DNA of 38,412 nt from Vibrio sinaloensis DSM 21326 (GCF_000189275.1 NZ_AEVT01000025.1:1-38412); one strand, 5' to 3'. Positions 24,400 to 33,870 are shown, counted from the first letter of the stretch. Notes: generated from the letters alone by a model not told the origin. Translations and numbers: made by a program.

Positions 24400-25058
24400 T
24401 GTCTCAATACACGATTGAAATTCAAAACTTAGTTAACTCGGCTCTTGAAGAACTTGCTGCGGAGCACAAGTCAGGCAAAGCAGTCGATGCTCCAGCGGCA
24501 AATAATTTGTATCTGCTTCGCTGGATTACTCGTGCTATTAAAGGCCAGCGCTTCCCAAAGATCGTCAGTGGTGATTTGATCCGTTGGCAAAAAATGGGCC
24601 GCTCGAAAGGCAATGATGCTGGGCTAATGATGACATTTCAGCGTATTTCTAAGTACTACGCTCAGTTCTTTCCTGAAGGCCAAGAAGAGAGAGTCATCAA
24701 AGATCACGAGATCAATGCGTTTATTGACATGATGGAAGAGCAGGGCTGGGAAGTGACCACGTCAGAAGAGCTTGTCGACTGCGGCAAAGTGCAAATCTTC
24801 ACTGAAGGTCCAAACTCTTTAGCCATGTGTACAGAGCAGTGTGAGAGCTGCTTTGATGGCGAAACTATGATCAAACCCATGAGTTGGTTTGTTCGTGGCC
24901 ATCACGCAGACTTTATCGAGAAGGCATCGCAGTCAGGGTTTATGGTTCATAAAGTGACGGACTATAAATCCAATGTGAAGTACCACGGCGAGTACCTAGT
25001 GTATCCAAATAACCGTGGCGAGCATTTGGCCGAAATTCCATTAAGCCTGAAAGCTTAA
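24399..25058 (+). CDS. DUF2913-like protein of unknown function
   Basis: 219 aa, soluble, with no signal peptide or membrane helix. The sequence (EIQNLVNSALEELAAEHKSGK ... NNLYLLRWITRAIKGQRFPK ... CTEQCESCFDG ... MSWFVRGHHADFIEKA ... VHKVTDYKSNVKYHGEY) matches my recollection of the DUF2913 family, which is largely confined to Vibrio and relatives. Four cysteines cluster at about 146-153, perhaps a metal site. It starts at ATG 24399, sharing one base with the bcr stop, so it is co-translated with bcr. No function is known to me. Confidence 0.75.
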   Translation: MSQYTIEIQNLVNSALEELAAEHKSGKAVDAPAANNLYLLRWITRAIKGQRFPKIVSGDLIRWQKMGRSKGNDAGLMMTFQRISKYYAQFFPEGQEERVIKDHEINAFIDMMEEQGWEVTTSEELVDCGKVQIFTEGPNSLAMCTEQCESCFDGETMIKPMSWFVRGHHADFIEKASQSGFMVHKVTDYKSNVKYHGEYLVYPNNRGEHLAEIPLSLKA

Positions 25059-25080
25059 TCAAGCGCATTACCCTATGTTA

Positions 25081-25108
25081 AAGAGCTTCCATTAAGGAAG
25101 CTCTTTTG
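25081..25108. terminator. bidirectional terminator between converging genes
   Basis: Perfect 10-bp stem (25081-25090 with 25096-25105) and a 5-base loop, with TTTT on the plus side. The minus-strand gene's TAA (25092-25094) is in the loop, so the hairpin uses the last codons of that gene. Confidence 0.85.
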
Positions 25109-26525
25109 CTTTCCTCACGATTGCTTTGACCATGCCTTTGAAGATAAACAGATGCGCTGGCATCATGGCAAACCAATAGAGCAGGCCGAGTAACCCTTGT
25201 GGGTGCCACCACGCCGTTACATTGAGTCGTCGTTTGTCACCTAGGTCTTCGAGTGTGAACTCCAATCTTCCTAATCCTGGCCCTTTCATACCAAAGAATA
25301 ATGACAAGAATTGGTTTGGTTCACAGCGAATCACTTTCCAAGAATCAATATGATCACCGACTTTGAGCTCTGGCCCTGCCGGAGAGCGGCGAACGGGGCG
25401 ACCTCCACCGAAAAAGAGATCAAGCCATTCACGAGTGCGCCAAAGAACGTTGGCAAAAAAGTAACCTTCTTTACGGCTACCAATTTGACGAACAATTTGC
25501 CACAGCTGTTCACTCGTCAAATGAGTTTCAATGGTCGCCCCGGTTTGCTTGGGGTAGTAGCCATAACCCGCTTGCCAACGGTTAAGCGCTGCGGGGTCAA
25601 ATCCCCACACTTCGCTGCGAACAAACGTACCTTCCGCTGCGATGCTGTCGCTCACCATCTGTTGAAATGAGATCAAGGTTTGTGGGTAACGCTCGCGGAT
25701 TTCTTCAGATTCGGCAATAAAATCATGCTCAAGGCCAGACAATAGCGCGGCTCCGATGCTGGAAGGGACAGAAGTGACCACCCCCAGCCATTTTGAAGCT
25801 AATGATGGGGTGAGGAGGGCCGTTGACCATAGTCGAATGGGTTTTTTAATAACATCACTAATGACCTGAAACTGCTCTCTGTAACTCAAAGTGTCTGGAC
25901 CTCCCACTTCATATAAGTGGTGCTGCGAAGGCGTTTCTTTCGCTAGACAGAGTAGATAGTGGTTGAGGTTTTCTAAAGCAATTGGGTTGGCTTTGGAATC
26001 AACCCACTTTGGCGTGATTAAAACGGGCATGTTGTAGACGAAATCTCGCATGATTTCGAAAGCCGCTGAGCCTGCACCAATGATGACACCTGCACGCAAT
26101 TCAGTGATCGGAACTCCAGCCTGTCGAATGAGATCGCCAGTCATGCGGCGCGCTTTCAAATGCTCGGAATTGCCGGTTTGTGGCTGAATAGCGCTGAGAT
26201 AGACGACGTGCTGAACTTGACTCTGCTCTAGTGCGAGTTTGAAGTTTTCTGCTAGAGACAGTTCATAGTCTAGAAAGTCGTGGCCATGGGCCATCCCATG
26301 AACGAGGAAATAGACCAGCTCAAATTGAGGAACCAATGCGAGGGTCGCTTGGCGATCGGCAAGATCAAGGTATTGAATCGTTAAATTCGGATGAGGGGTA
26401 ACTCGCGCCGACAGATAATCGATTTGTCGTGCAGCCGCTGTAACTTGGTAGCCTTGCTCACACAGCTGAGATAATAACTGCGAGCCCACGTAACCTGACG
26501 CGCCAAGTACGAGCACTTTTTTCAT
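25092..26525 (-). CDS. NAD(P)-binding epimerase-like protein with DUF2867-type C-terminal domain
   Basis: 477 aa. Residues 1 to about 290 form an atypical/extended SDR Rossmann fold: dinucleotide motif VLGASGYVGSQLL, YFLVHGMAHGHDF, YLSAIQP at the active-site strand and ELRAGVIIGAGSAAFE. The canonical YxxxK catalytic pair is not evident. Residues about 320-477 (GYYPKQTGATIETHLTSEQLW ... GDHIDSWKVI ... RRLNVTAWWHPQGLLGLLYWFAMMPAHLFIFKGM) match a DUF2867/polyketide-cyclase-like domain ending in a hydrophobic helix that could touch the membrane. Such two-domain proteins are common in Vibrio; the substrate is unknown. Divergent from the MATE pump. Confidence 0.85.
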   Translation of the reverse strand: MKKVLVLGASGYVGSQLLSQLCEQGYQVTAAARQIDYLSARVTPHPNLTIQYLDLADRQATLALVPQFELVYFLVHGMAHGHDFLDYELSLAENFKLALEQSQVQHVVYLSAIQPQTGNSEHLKARRMTGDLIRQAGVPITELRAGVIIGAGSAAFEIMRDFVYNMPVLITPKWVDSKANPIALENLNHYLLCLAKETPSQHHLYEVGGPDTLSYREQFQVISDVIKKPIRLWSTALLTPSLASKWLGVVTSVPSSIGAALLSGLEHDFIAESEEIRERYPQTLISFQQMVSDSIAAEGTFVRSEVWGFDPAALNRWQAGYGYYPKQTGATIETHLTSEQLWQIVRQIGSRKEGYFFANVLWRTREWLDLFFGGGRPVRRSPAGPELKVGDHIDSWKVIRCEPNQFLSLFFGMKGPGLGRLEFTLEDLGDKRRLNVTAWWHPQGLLGLLYWFAMMPAHLFIFKGMVKAIVRKAKELP

Positions 26526-26629
26526 TCCGTTCCCCTATGAAATCTATGGTTTCATTATTCAACTGATCATATAATGCTCAGCTAATTTTTCCTACTTTTC
26601 AGACCCTTGTTGTTGGTCGGTGGCGCTCT

Positions 26630-28000
26630 ATGTTTTCTCAAATCTTATACCATACCAAAGGTGACTTTCTACGCCGCTTGATTGCGATTGCATTGCCGAT
26701 CACGTTGCAAAGTATCATGTTCTCTAGCCGAGGTTTGGTCGATGTCCTTATGCTCGGTCAACTTGGCGAAGCTGAAATTGCGGCCGTCGGTGTTGCCGCC
26801 CGCGCTACTTTCGTCACAACAATTATGCTGGTCGGTGTGACAACGGGGGGCGCGCTGCTTACAGCCCAGTATTGGGGGGCAGGGGATAAACAGGGCGTGC
26901 GCGAGAGTACGGCGCTAACTTGGCTAGTATCCACCCTATTTGCCGCTATCACCGCAGCGTTGTTTATTTGGTTCCCTAATCAGGTCATGAGCCTAGCGAC
27001 GAACTCTCCTGAAGTGATTGCCTTAGGGGCTGAATATCTGGTGATTACCTCAGTCAGCATGTTTGCCGTTGCTTGTGTCGCAAGTATGGCCGTTGGCCTT
27101 CGCGCCATGCATAAGCCTGGGCTGAGTACGTTCTTTAGCGGCATTGGCATCTTGTCTAATATTTTCCTTAACTGGGTGTTCATTTTCGGTAAGTTTGGTG
27201 TGCCGGCAATGGGGATCAAAGGTGCCGCGATCGCGACGGTATTAAGTGGTGCGATTGAGGTGATCACCCTGTTTGGCTATCTGCATGTTAAGAAGCATCT
27301 ATTGGCGTTTGGACTTGCCGACATTAAAGCTGTCATCGATTGGCCTAGAATCGTTAAGTTTCTAAAGCTGTCTCTACCGACCACTTTTAACTTCCTTGCT
27401 TGGGCTGGCGGCTTGTTCGCTTACCATGCCATTTTGGGACACTCTGGCGTACAGGGCCTAGCTGCTTTGTCGGTGATGTCTCCGGTCGAATCAATTTCAT
27501 TGGCGCTTTTGATTGGTATGTCCAATGCTGCTGCGGTTTTGGTAGGAAACCAAATTGGTGCCAAGAATTACGAAGCCGTGTATTACCAAGGTGTGGGTGT
27601 GACGATTCTGAGTCTCATTGTCGGCATTGTCGTCGCGATTGTTCTTTTCTTAGTGCAGGGATTGGTGCTTGACTCCTTTACCGCGCTGACGGATGAAACT
27701 CGTGCTCTGGCTGAAAAATTTATGCTGGTGTTGAGTTTGGGTATTGTGCTGCGTTCGGTACCTATGATGACCATTGTGGGTGTGTTAAGAGCAGGTGGTG
27801 ACGTTAAGTTCTGTTTATACCAAGATCTGGTCGCGCAGTGGTTGATTGGTATCCCATTGGCGGCTGTTGCAGCCATTGTTTGGGGCTGGCCACCCGAGTG
27901 GATATACGTACTGTTTTTGACAGAGGAAGTCATCAAATGGTTTGGCTCTGTCTATCGAATGACAACACGCAAGTGGATTCGTAATTTGATCGAAAATTAG
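26630..28000 (+). CDS. MATE-family multidrug efflux transporter
   Basis: 456 aa with 12 predicted membrane helices in two related halves. Cation-coupled exporter of cationic drugs in the inner membrane. N-terminal features typical of MATE proteins: IALPITLQSIMFSSRGLVDVLMLGQLG, AAVGVAARATF and GALLTAQYWGAGD. The second half repeats the pattern (SLPTTFNFLAW ... NAAAVLVGNQIGAKNYEAV ... MTIVGVLRAGGDVKF). It is a single gene with no terminator hairpin noticed before the ABC operon 123 bases downstream. No regulator adjoins it. Confidence 0.93.
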   Translation: MFSQILYHTKGDFLRRLIAIALPITLQSIMFSSRGLVDVLMLGQLGEAEIAAVGVAARATFVTTIMLVGVTTGGALLTAQYWGAGDKQGVRESTALTWLVSTLFAAITAALFIWFPNQVMSLATNSPEVIALGAEYLVITSVSMFAVACVASMAVGLRAMHKPGLSTFFSGIGILSNIFLNWVFIFGKFGVPAMGIKGAAIATVLSGAIEVITLFGYLHVKKHLLAFGLADIKAVIDWPRIVKFLKLSLPTTFNFLAWAGGLFAYHAILGHSGVQGLAALSVMSPVESISLALLIGMSNAAAVLVGNQIGAKNYEAVYYQGVGVTILSLIVGIVVAIVLFLVQGLVLDSFTALTDETRALAEKFMLVLSLGIVLRSVPMMTIVGVLRAGGDVKFCLYQDLVAQWLIGIPLAAVAAIVWGWPPEWIYVLFLTEEVIKWFGSVYRMTTRKWIRNLIEN

Positions 28001-28123
28001 ACCTTGGGCGATAAGTTGGTGCAATTTAATGCATATCTTGTGATCTAGTATCCAAAATGCTTCCTAGTTCGAACGATTTAGTGTAGATTCACAGTCCAAT
28101 TTTTATTGTTTTCGAGAGTTTTG

Positions 28124-28795
28124 ATGCTACAACTAACAGACCTAAGTAAAGGCTATGTAGACGGGGGCGAATTTCACCCTGTTTTACAAGGTGCTGAGTT
28201 GTCTTTGAAGCAAGGTGAACAGGTCGCATTAATGGGAGAAAGTGGCTCAGGTAAAAGCACTTTACTCAATCTCATCGCGGGTTTAGACACCGTTGATTCT
28301 GGTGAAATTTGGTTCCCAAACTTCACCATGCATCAAGTCACCGAAAGCAAACGCACCGCTTATCGCCGCAACAATATTGGCCTCATCTTCCAACATTTCA
28401 ATTTACTTCCAACGCTTAATATTGCCGACAACATTCGATTTTGCCGTCAGTTGAAAGGTCTGCCGGAAGATCAAGGTTTATGGCGTCAGATCCTGTCGGC
28501 CTTAGACCTAATGCCATTGTTGGGACGTTACCCTGAAGAGGTGTCTGGTGGTCAGCAACAGCGTGCGGCCATTGCGCGCGCGCTATATATGGAACCTAAG
28601 CTGCTTCTCGCAGATGAGCCTACAGGCAGCCTTGATGAGCGAAACGCCGAAGCCGTTATGCGACTGCTGACGTCACTCACACGCCAATTAGAGTGTACAC
28701 TGTTGCTTGTCACGCACAGTGAGCGGGTGGCGGGGCACATGGAAGGTCGCATTCGCCTACAAGGAGGGCAACTGCATGTTATGGCCCGTAGTTAA
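28124..28795 (+). CDS. LolD/MacB-type ABC transporter ATPase
   Basis: 223 aa from ATG 28124. Complete nucleotide-binding domain: Walker A GESGSGKST, Q-loop IFQHFNLLPTLN, signature VSGGQQQRAAIARAL, Walker B LLLADEPTGSLDE and switch histidine VTHSE. The FNLLPTLNIADN region is typical of ATPases that pair with FtsX-type permeases (LolD, MacB, FtsE group). It overlaps the permease gene by 20 bases. Such transporters use ATP to move lipoproteins or transmit force rather than drive classical import. Given the lipocalin-like third gene, a role at the cell envelope is likely, but the substrate is unknown. Confidence 0.92.
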   Translation: MLQLTDLSKGYVDGGEFHPVLQGAELSLKQGEQVALMGESGSGKSTLLNLIAGLDTVDSGEIWFPNFTMHQVTESKRTAYRRNNIGLIFQHFNLLPTLNIADNIRFCRQLKGLPEDQGLWRQILSALDLMPLLGRYPEEVSGGQQQRAAIARALYMEPKLLLADEPTGSLDERNAEAVMRLLTSLTRQLECTLLLVTHSERVAGHMEGRIRLQGGQLHVMARS

Positions 28796-31229
28796 AGCAC
28801 TACTTGGCCACTACAGACGTTACCCCTTTCAAATCATTCTTGTCTGGCTTGGTCTTACTCTAGGTGTTTCGCTATTGGTCGGTGTTAGCTCGATCAACAA
28901 CCATGCTCGTCAAAGCTACGAGCATGGAGAAAAACTATTTTCAAACCCTCTTCCTTACCGCATTCGCCCTAAGCACACCATCAATAAAATACCGCAAGGC
29001 TTTTACATTCAACTTCGTCGCGATGGGTTTACTCAATGTGCGCCATTTGAAAGCTTAAGAGTTCATACCGATAAAGGTACAGACCTCATGTTGGTCGGCA
29101 TCGACCCTGTGGCAATGTTAAAAATGCAGTCGGGTGCGTCTTTGGATGATTTAGCTTCGTTGCAGTTGATGCGTCCTCCTTATCCAGTATTAGTCAGTGA
29201 AGATCTTGCCGCGCACATGAAGTGGCAAAACAATGATTTCATACGTCTTGAAGATGGTAGCAAGCTAGGCCCGATTCTGGTTGATAATGAAGGTAAGCTG
29301 AACGGAACTCGCATCATTGCCGACATGTCGCTGTTGCGCATGCTAGAGCGCAGTTCTGGAATATCGGTCATTGCTTGTGGTGAAATGTCGCCAGAGAAAC
29401 TCGCGAAACTGAAAGCAACCTTGCCAAATGGTATGGAGTTAAGTCGCAGCTCTCGAGCGGAGTTGGAATCGTTAACTCAAGCCTTCCACATGAATCTAAG
29501 TGCGATGGGTATGCTGGCATTTTTAGTCGGCCTGTTTATTTTCTATCAAGCGATGTCGCTCTCGTTGGTGCAGCGCCAACCTTTGGTTGGGATTTTGCGT
29601 CAAACGGGTGTATCAGGATGGCAGTTAGCTCAGGCACTTTTGTTGGAGTTATTCTTCCTTGTTCTGGTGAGTTGGTTATGCGGTAACATTTTAGGTTTGC
29701 TACTAGCAAATCAACTTATTCCTACCGTTTCGGCTAGCTTAAGCGACTTATACGATGCCAACGTTGGCCTAGCGCTAACTTGGAGTTGGAGCGCAAGTCT
29801 ATACAGCCTGTATCTGGCATTAATTGGTGCGGTTGTTGCCTGTGCGTGGCCTTTGATTCGTTTGTTGCGTTCGCAACCTATTCGTTTAACCACGCGTTTA
29901 TCATTGGTTCGCTTTGCGGGAACCGAGTTTACGATTCAGGCCATGCTTGCTTGTATGCTTTGTGTGGCGGCGATTGCTATCTATCAGGCTCCACAAACAC
30001 AAGAGTCAGGCTTTGCCATTATTGCGTTGATGCTTTTAAGTGTGGCGCTCATCACGCCGTTTTTGATCTGGAAAGTGTTTGATAGTTTCGCGTATTCGCT
30101 CCGTTGGGTGAAAGCGCGTTGGTTCTTTGCCGATGCCGCCGCTAGCATGAGCTATCGTGGGGTCGCGACCATGGCCTTTATGTTGGCGATGGCGGCCAAT
30201 ATTGGGGTAGAAACTATGGTTGGTAGTTTCCGAGACACCACGGATAAATGGCTAAGCCAACGCTTGGCGGCGGATCTTTATATTTACCCAAATACCAATG
30301 CAGCGGCGCGAATGAGTACTTGGCTTGGTAAACAGCCTGAAGTAGACAAAGTCTGGTGGCGTTGGGAAAAAGAGCTAAACACCTCAAAAGGCCCTTTACA
30401 AGTTGTGAGCTCTGGCGGCTCTGAAGGAGAACTCGATGCGCTAACAGTGAAGCTCGGAGTGCCGAATTACTGGTATCATTTACACCATTCTAGAGGGGTT
30501 ATGATCAGTGAATCAATGGCGTTGAAACTCGATATTAGACCCGGTGACTACATTGATTTAGCAGGAGAGTTAGGCCAAGGCTGGCAAGTTGTCGGCGTCT
30601 ATTATGATTACGGCAATCCGTACAATCAGGTTTTGCTCTCGCATCGTAATTGGCTGTATGCCTTCGCTGGGGGCGGCAGTGTTGCATTAGGTGCTGTGCT
30701 CAAAGACGGTGTAAACCCACTAGGCTTGAAGCGTCGCATGGAATCAGTGTTTAGAATTGACGGTGAACGTATCTACGATAACAGTCATATTCACAAACAA
30801 GCGATGCGTGTTTTTGATCGAACTTTCTCGATTGCTGATACGCTAGGCAACATCACGTTAGTTATTGCTGTGTTTGGTATCTTCTTCGCGACGATAGCGG
30901 GCGAAATCTCAAGGCAAAAGCACGTGTCACTGCTGCGCTGTTTAGGAATGTCGGGTAAAGAGTTAGTGATTATGGGCAGTTTGCAGCTATTTGTTTTTGG
31001 TGCAATTTCTACCTTGATCGCAATGCCGCTTGGTTTGGCCTTGGCAAGATTAGTGGTCGATATTATCATCAAGCAATCTTTCGGTTGGACATTAGAGTTG
31101 CAATTGGTTCCTCATGCCTACCTACATACAGGTGCATTAGCCATGTTGGCATTGGTCATCGCGGGAGCCATCCCTGTGATTCGTATGGTGAGAGGGACGG
31201 CGATGAAGTCTTTGAGGAACTCGTTGTAA
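28776..31229 (+). CDS. FtsX-family ABC transporter permease
   Basis: 817 aa, starting at ATG 28776 after AGGAGG (28762-28767), inside the end of the ATPase gene. Layout: an N-terminal helix (about 18-38), a periplasmic domain to about 240, three helices, a second membrane block around residues 400-500, another periplasmic domain and three C-terminal helices (FGIFFATIAGEISRQKHVSLLRCLGMSGKELVIMG is the classic FtsX-domain block). This is the tandem FtsX arrangement of large permeases with two FtsX modules in one chain. Partner of the preceding ATPase; one base separates it from the lipocalin-like gene. Confidence 0.9.
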   Translation: MLWPVVKALLGHYRRYPFQIILVWLGLTLGVSLLVGVSSINNHARQSYEHGEKLFSNPLPYRIRPKHTINKIPQGFYIQLRRDGFTQCAPFESLRVHTDKGTDLMLVGIDPVAMLKMQSGASLDDLASLQLMRPPYPVLVSEDLAAHMKWQNNDFIRLEDGSKLGPILVDNEGKLNGTRIIADMSLLRMLERSSGISVIACGEMSPEKLAKLKATLPNGMELSRSSRAELESLTQAFHMNLSAMGMLAFLVGLFIFYQAMSLSLVQRQPLVGILRQTGVSGWQLAQALLLELFFLVLVSWLCGNILGLLLANQLIPTVSASLSDLYDANVGLALTWSWSASLYSLYLALIGAVVACAWPLIRLLRSQPIRLTTRLSLVRFAGTEFTIQAMLACMLCVAAIAIYQAPQTQESGFAIIALMLLSVALITPFLIWKVFDSFAYSLRWVKARWFFADAAASMSYRGVATMAFMLAMAANIGVETMVGSFRDTTDKWLSQRLAADLYIYPNTNAAARMSTWLGKQPEVDKVWWRWEKELNTSKGPLQVVSSGGSEGELDALTVKLGVPNYWYHLHHSRGVMISESMALKLDIRPGDYIDLAGELGQGWQVVGVYYDYGNPYNQVLLSHRNWLYAFAGGGSVALGAVLKDGVNPLGLKRRMESVFRIDGERIYDNSHIHKQAMRVFDRTFSIADTLGNITLVIAVFGIFFATIAGEISRQKHVSLLRCLGMSGKELVIMGSLQLFVFGAISTLIAMPLGLALARLVVDIIIKQSFGWTLELQLVPHAYLHTGALAMLALVIAGAIPVIRMVRGTAMKSLRNSL

Positions 31230-31230
31230 A

Positions 31231-32355
31231 ATGAGCAACAAAATAGTAGGCATTGCTGGAAGGGTCTTTTCCTTAGCGCTCATTTTGGGACTGGTTTATT
31301 TGACTTGGTCCTCTAGAACCCACCAAGACCATGAACAATCATCAACCGCACAGTCGGTCAGTTCGGTACTGACATCCAAACCGAGTCAAGTTTTCGAACC
31401 CGTTCTGCCTAATTCCCCGGTTATCTTGCCCAAAGACTTTGCCTTTCATAACGACTTTCAACATGAATGGTGGCACTACTTTGCCAATGTCACCGACCAG
31501 TACGGGGAAGAGTATGGCGTTCAATGGAGCTACTTTCGCATTGCCAGTCACGATAGCGATTTTTCCGGTTGGTTGAGCCCGCAACTTTTTGTTTCACACG
31601 TTGTGGTGACACAAGGGCAGAGAGTATGGCGTGAACAGCGCATGGCGCGCGGTGGTATCGGGCAAGCAGGCATGTCTAACCGACCGTTTCGGATCTGGAT
31701 AGATAACTGGAACTGGCGCTCTTTAGGGAGTACCCCTTTCCCCGGACAGCTAAGTGCTTCCTCTGACCATTTTAATGTGAGTTTAACCACAGTCACTCGT
31801 GGCCCATTTGCATTACCTGGTGATGGTGGCTACCGACAAAAACACGACTTACTGCCTGTTGCCTCTTACAACATTATTGCTCCGTTTCTCCGTGTGAAAG
31901 GCACGCTCGATTTAAATGATGGGCAATTGCTGAATGTTGAAGGGCAGGCTTGGATGAGTAAGGAGTGGGGCAGTGGCCTGATGGCGGAAGGCCAGCAAGG
32001 TTGGGATTGGTTTGTACTCCATCTCGATGATGAAACGACCTTGTCCCTGAGCCGATATCGCCATGACAAGCAGTTGCCTTACGTATTCGGAACTTTAACG
32101 ACCAATGATGGAAAAGTGATTGATCTTGCTCCTAAAGATGTGTCTTTAGTTCCTTTAAAAGTGAGCTTTATGAACAATGGCAAGCAAGTACCGCTGCATT
32201 GGGAAATATCGATCCCCGAATACGGTATTCAACTGACCACTGAGCTGATGAATACGCAACAATGGTTGCCTTTCGTTATCCCTTACTGGGAGGGACCGAT
32301 AAAAACCAAGGGTACCCATCAAGCAAAAGGATTTATGCAACTGACGGGCTACTAG
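31231..32355 (+). CDS. AttH/CrtC-like lipocalin-domain protein
   Basis: 374 aa. N-terminal membrane anchor or uncleaved signal (about 7-26), then a secreted double lipocalin-like fold: HNDFQHEWWHYFANVTDQYGEEYGVQWSYFRIA, the EWWHY hallmark of AttH/hydroxyneurosporene-synthase-like (CrtC) proteins, and a second half with VEGQAWMSKEWGSG and GWDWFVLHLDDET. Homologues in non-carotenogenic bacteria are encoded next to an ABC ATPase and FtsX permease, as here. It probably binds a hydrophobic ligand or lipid handled by that transporter; carotenoid hydratase activity is not implied. Last gene of the operon, followed by a strong terminator. Confidence 0.85.
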   Translation: MSNKIVGIAGRVFSLALILGLVYLTWSSRTHQDHEQSSTAQSVSSVLTSKPSQVFEPVLPNSPVILPKDFAFHNDFQHEWWHYFANVTDQYGEEYGVQWSYFRIASHDSDFSGWLSPQLFVSHVVVTQGQRVWREQRMARGGIGQAGMSNRPFRIWIDNWNWRSLGSTPFPGQLSASSDHFNVSLTTVTRGPFALPGDGGYRQKHDLLPVASYNIIAPFLRVKGTLDLNDGQLLNVEGQAWMSKEWGSGLMAEGQQGWDWFVLHLDDETTLSLSRYRHDKQLPYVFGTLTTNDGKVIDLAPKDVSLVPLKVSFMNNGKQVPLHWEISIPEYGIQLTTELMNTQQWLPFVIPYWEGPIKTKGTHQAKGFMQLTGY

Positions 32356-32387
32356 CTTAGTCTTTGATTAATAAGAACACTATTACC

Positions 32388-32424
32388 AAGAGCGGCTTCT
32401 CACAGAACGGGAAGCCGCTCTTTT
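32388..32424 (+). terminator. terminator of the ABC/AttH operon
   Basis: Perfect 12-bp GC-rich stem (32388-32399 with 32411-32422), an 11-base loop and a T tract to 32424. Confidence 0.9.
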
Positions 32425-32454
32425 GCATTTGTAGGCGTATTTAAACTTCTTGCC

Positions 32455-32543
32455 TATAATTGGATCAGGAAAAAGGGAAGTAATATTGAGGTTTATATCG
32501 GAAATTCCGAAATGAAACCTCTAAACAAGCGATTTTCCCTGAT
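32455..32543 (+). promoter_or_regulatory. nhaA: nhaA promoter -10 and structured leader
   Basis: A consensus TATAAT lies at 32455-32460; the -35 is poor. A transcript starting near 32467 would open with a nested structure. GAGGTTT (32488-32494) pairs with AAACCTC (32515-32521) around TCGGAA-A-TTCCGA (32498-32510). An outer imperfect pairing joins TCAGGAAAAA (32465-32474) and TTTTCCCTGA (32533-32542). About 75 AT-rich bases then lead to the ATG. It could be a regulator site (NhaR-type) or an RNA switch. It does not obviously match the named nhaA-I or nhaA-II motifs as I remember them. Confidence 0.45.
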
Positions 32544-32616
32544 GTTTTGTTATCTATACACTCGTCTGTATTCTTTGTTAATCGCTTATTAACATAATAA
32601 ATATAAGGAAGATATC

Positions 32617-33804
32617 ATGAGTGATATTATTCGCGATTTTTTCAAGATGGAGTCTGCTGGTGGCATTTTGCTTGTAATCACCGCGGCCATCGCTATGACC
32701 ATTGCTAACTCTCCTTTGGCAGACGTTTATCAGGGCGCGCTACACACCTACGTACTTGGCATGTCAGTGTCCCACTGGATCAATGACGGCTTAATGGCTG
32801 TGTTCTTCTTACTTATTGGTCTAGAAGTAAAACGCGAGCTGCTAGAAGGCGCACTAAAGTCAAAGGAAACGGCTATTTTCCCAGCCATTGCCGCGGTAGG
32901 TGGTATGTTGGCTCCGGCTTTAGTTTATGTACTGTTTAACTCTGGTGACCCAGAAGCGATTCAAGGTTGGGCGATTCCGGCCGCGACTGACATCGCGTTT
33001 GCACTCGGTATCATGGCGCTATTAGGTAAGCGTGTACCGGTTAGTTTGAAAGTGTTCTTGCTTGCTCTGGCAATTATTGATGACTTAGGTGTTGTCGTGA
33101 TCATCGCACTGTTTTACACCAGTGACCTGTCGACGACGGCACTTGCGATTGGTTTCGCGATGACAGCGGCGTTGTTCTTCCTAAACTCGAGGCACGTCAC
33201 TAAGTTAACCCCATATATGATCGTTGGTTTCATCTTGTGGGTAGCGGTTCTAAAATCGGGTGTGCATGCAACCTTGGCGGGTGTCGTGATTGGTTTTGCT
33301 ATTCCGCTCAAAGGCGAGAAAGGGAGCTACTCTCCACTCAAACACATGGAGCACGCGCTTCACCCTTACGTTGCCTTTGGTATCTTACCTATCTTTGCAT
33401 TTGCCAACGCGGGTATTTCGCTGGAAGGGGTTTCATTTGCAAGCTTGGGATCTGCACTGCCGTTAGGTATTGCGCTTGGTCTACTCGTTGGTAAGCCGCT
33501 AGGTATATTCTCATTCAGTTGGGCTGCGGTGAAACTGGGTGTGGCTAAACTGCCAGAAGGGATTAACTTCAAGCATATCTTCGCAGTATCAGTGTTGTGT
33601 GGTATCGGCTTTACCATGTCCATCTTCATCTCGTCGCTGGCATTTGGTCAGGCGAATGTTGAGTTTGATACCTATGCTCGTCTTGGTATTTTGATGGGGT
33701 CGACAGTGTCTGCTGTGCTAGGTTACGCATTGCTTCGTATGTCGCTACCTCAGCCAAAAGCCTCTGCTGCGAGTAGCACCAACGAAGTTAACTCTCACCA
33801 CTAA
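32617..33804 (+). CDS. nhaA: Na+/H+ antiporter NhaA
   Basis: 395 aa (E. coli 388), 12 membrane helices. Electrogenic inner-membrane antiporter exchanging two H+ for one Na+ (or Li+), central to pH and salt tolerance in marine bacteria. Critical residues are present: D125 in ATDIAFALG (E. coli D133) and the D155/D156 ion-binding pair in [10 protein letters not shown] (E. coli D163/D164). Conserved start [19 protein letters not shown], with AAGGA upstream. Single gene with a long structured leader, converging on the OmpA-family gene with a shared terminator. No nhaR gene adjoins it. Confidence 0.97.
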   Translation: MSDIIRDFFKMESAGGILLVITAAIAMTIANSPLADVYQGALHTYVLGMSVSHWINDGLMAVFFLLIGLEVKRELLEGALKSKETAIFPAIAAVGGMLAPALVYVLFNSGDPEAIQGWAIPAATDIAFALGIMALLGKRVPVSLKVFLLALAIIDDLGVVVIIALFYTSDLSTTALAIGFAMTAALFFLNSRHVTKLTPYMIVGFILWVAVLKSGVHATLAGVVIGFAIPLKGEKGSYSPLKHMEHALHPYVAFGILPIFAFANAGISLEGVSFASLGSALPLGIALGLLVGKPLGIFSFSWAAVKLGVAKLPEGINFKHIFAVSVLCGIGFTMSIFISSLAFGQANVEFDTYARLGILMGSTVSAVLGYALLRMSLPQPKASAASSTNEVNSHH

Positions 33805-33829
33805 TATTGTGGGTTAGCAAAGATAAACG

Positions 33830-33860
33830 AAAGCGCCTCGTCTTGTGACGAGGCGCTTTT
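33830..33860. terminator. bidirectional terminator between nhaA and the OmpA-family gene
   Basis: Perfect 13-bp stem (33830-33842 with 33847-33859) and a 4-base loop, with T-rich sequence on the plus side. Confidence 0.9.
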
Positions 33861-33870
33861 CTTTTTTGGG

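Noticed and set aside
27583..27936. 117-codon minus-strand frame
   Set aside because: Antisense to the MATE transporter; low-complexity Thr/Ile/Pro content is typical of a shadow of a hydrophobic protein.
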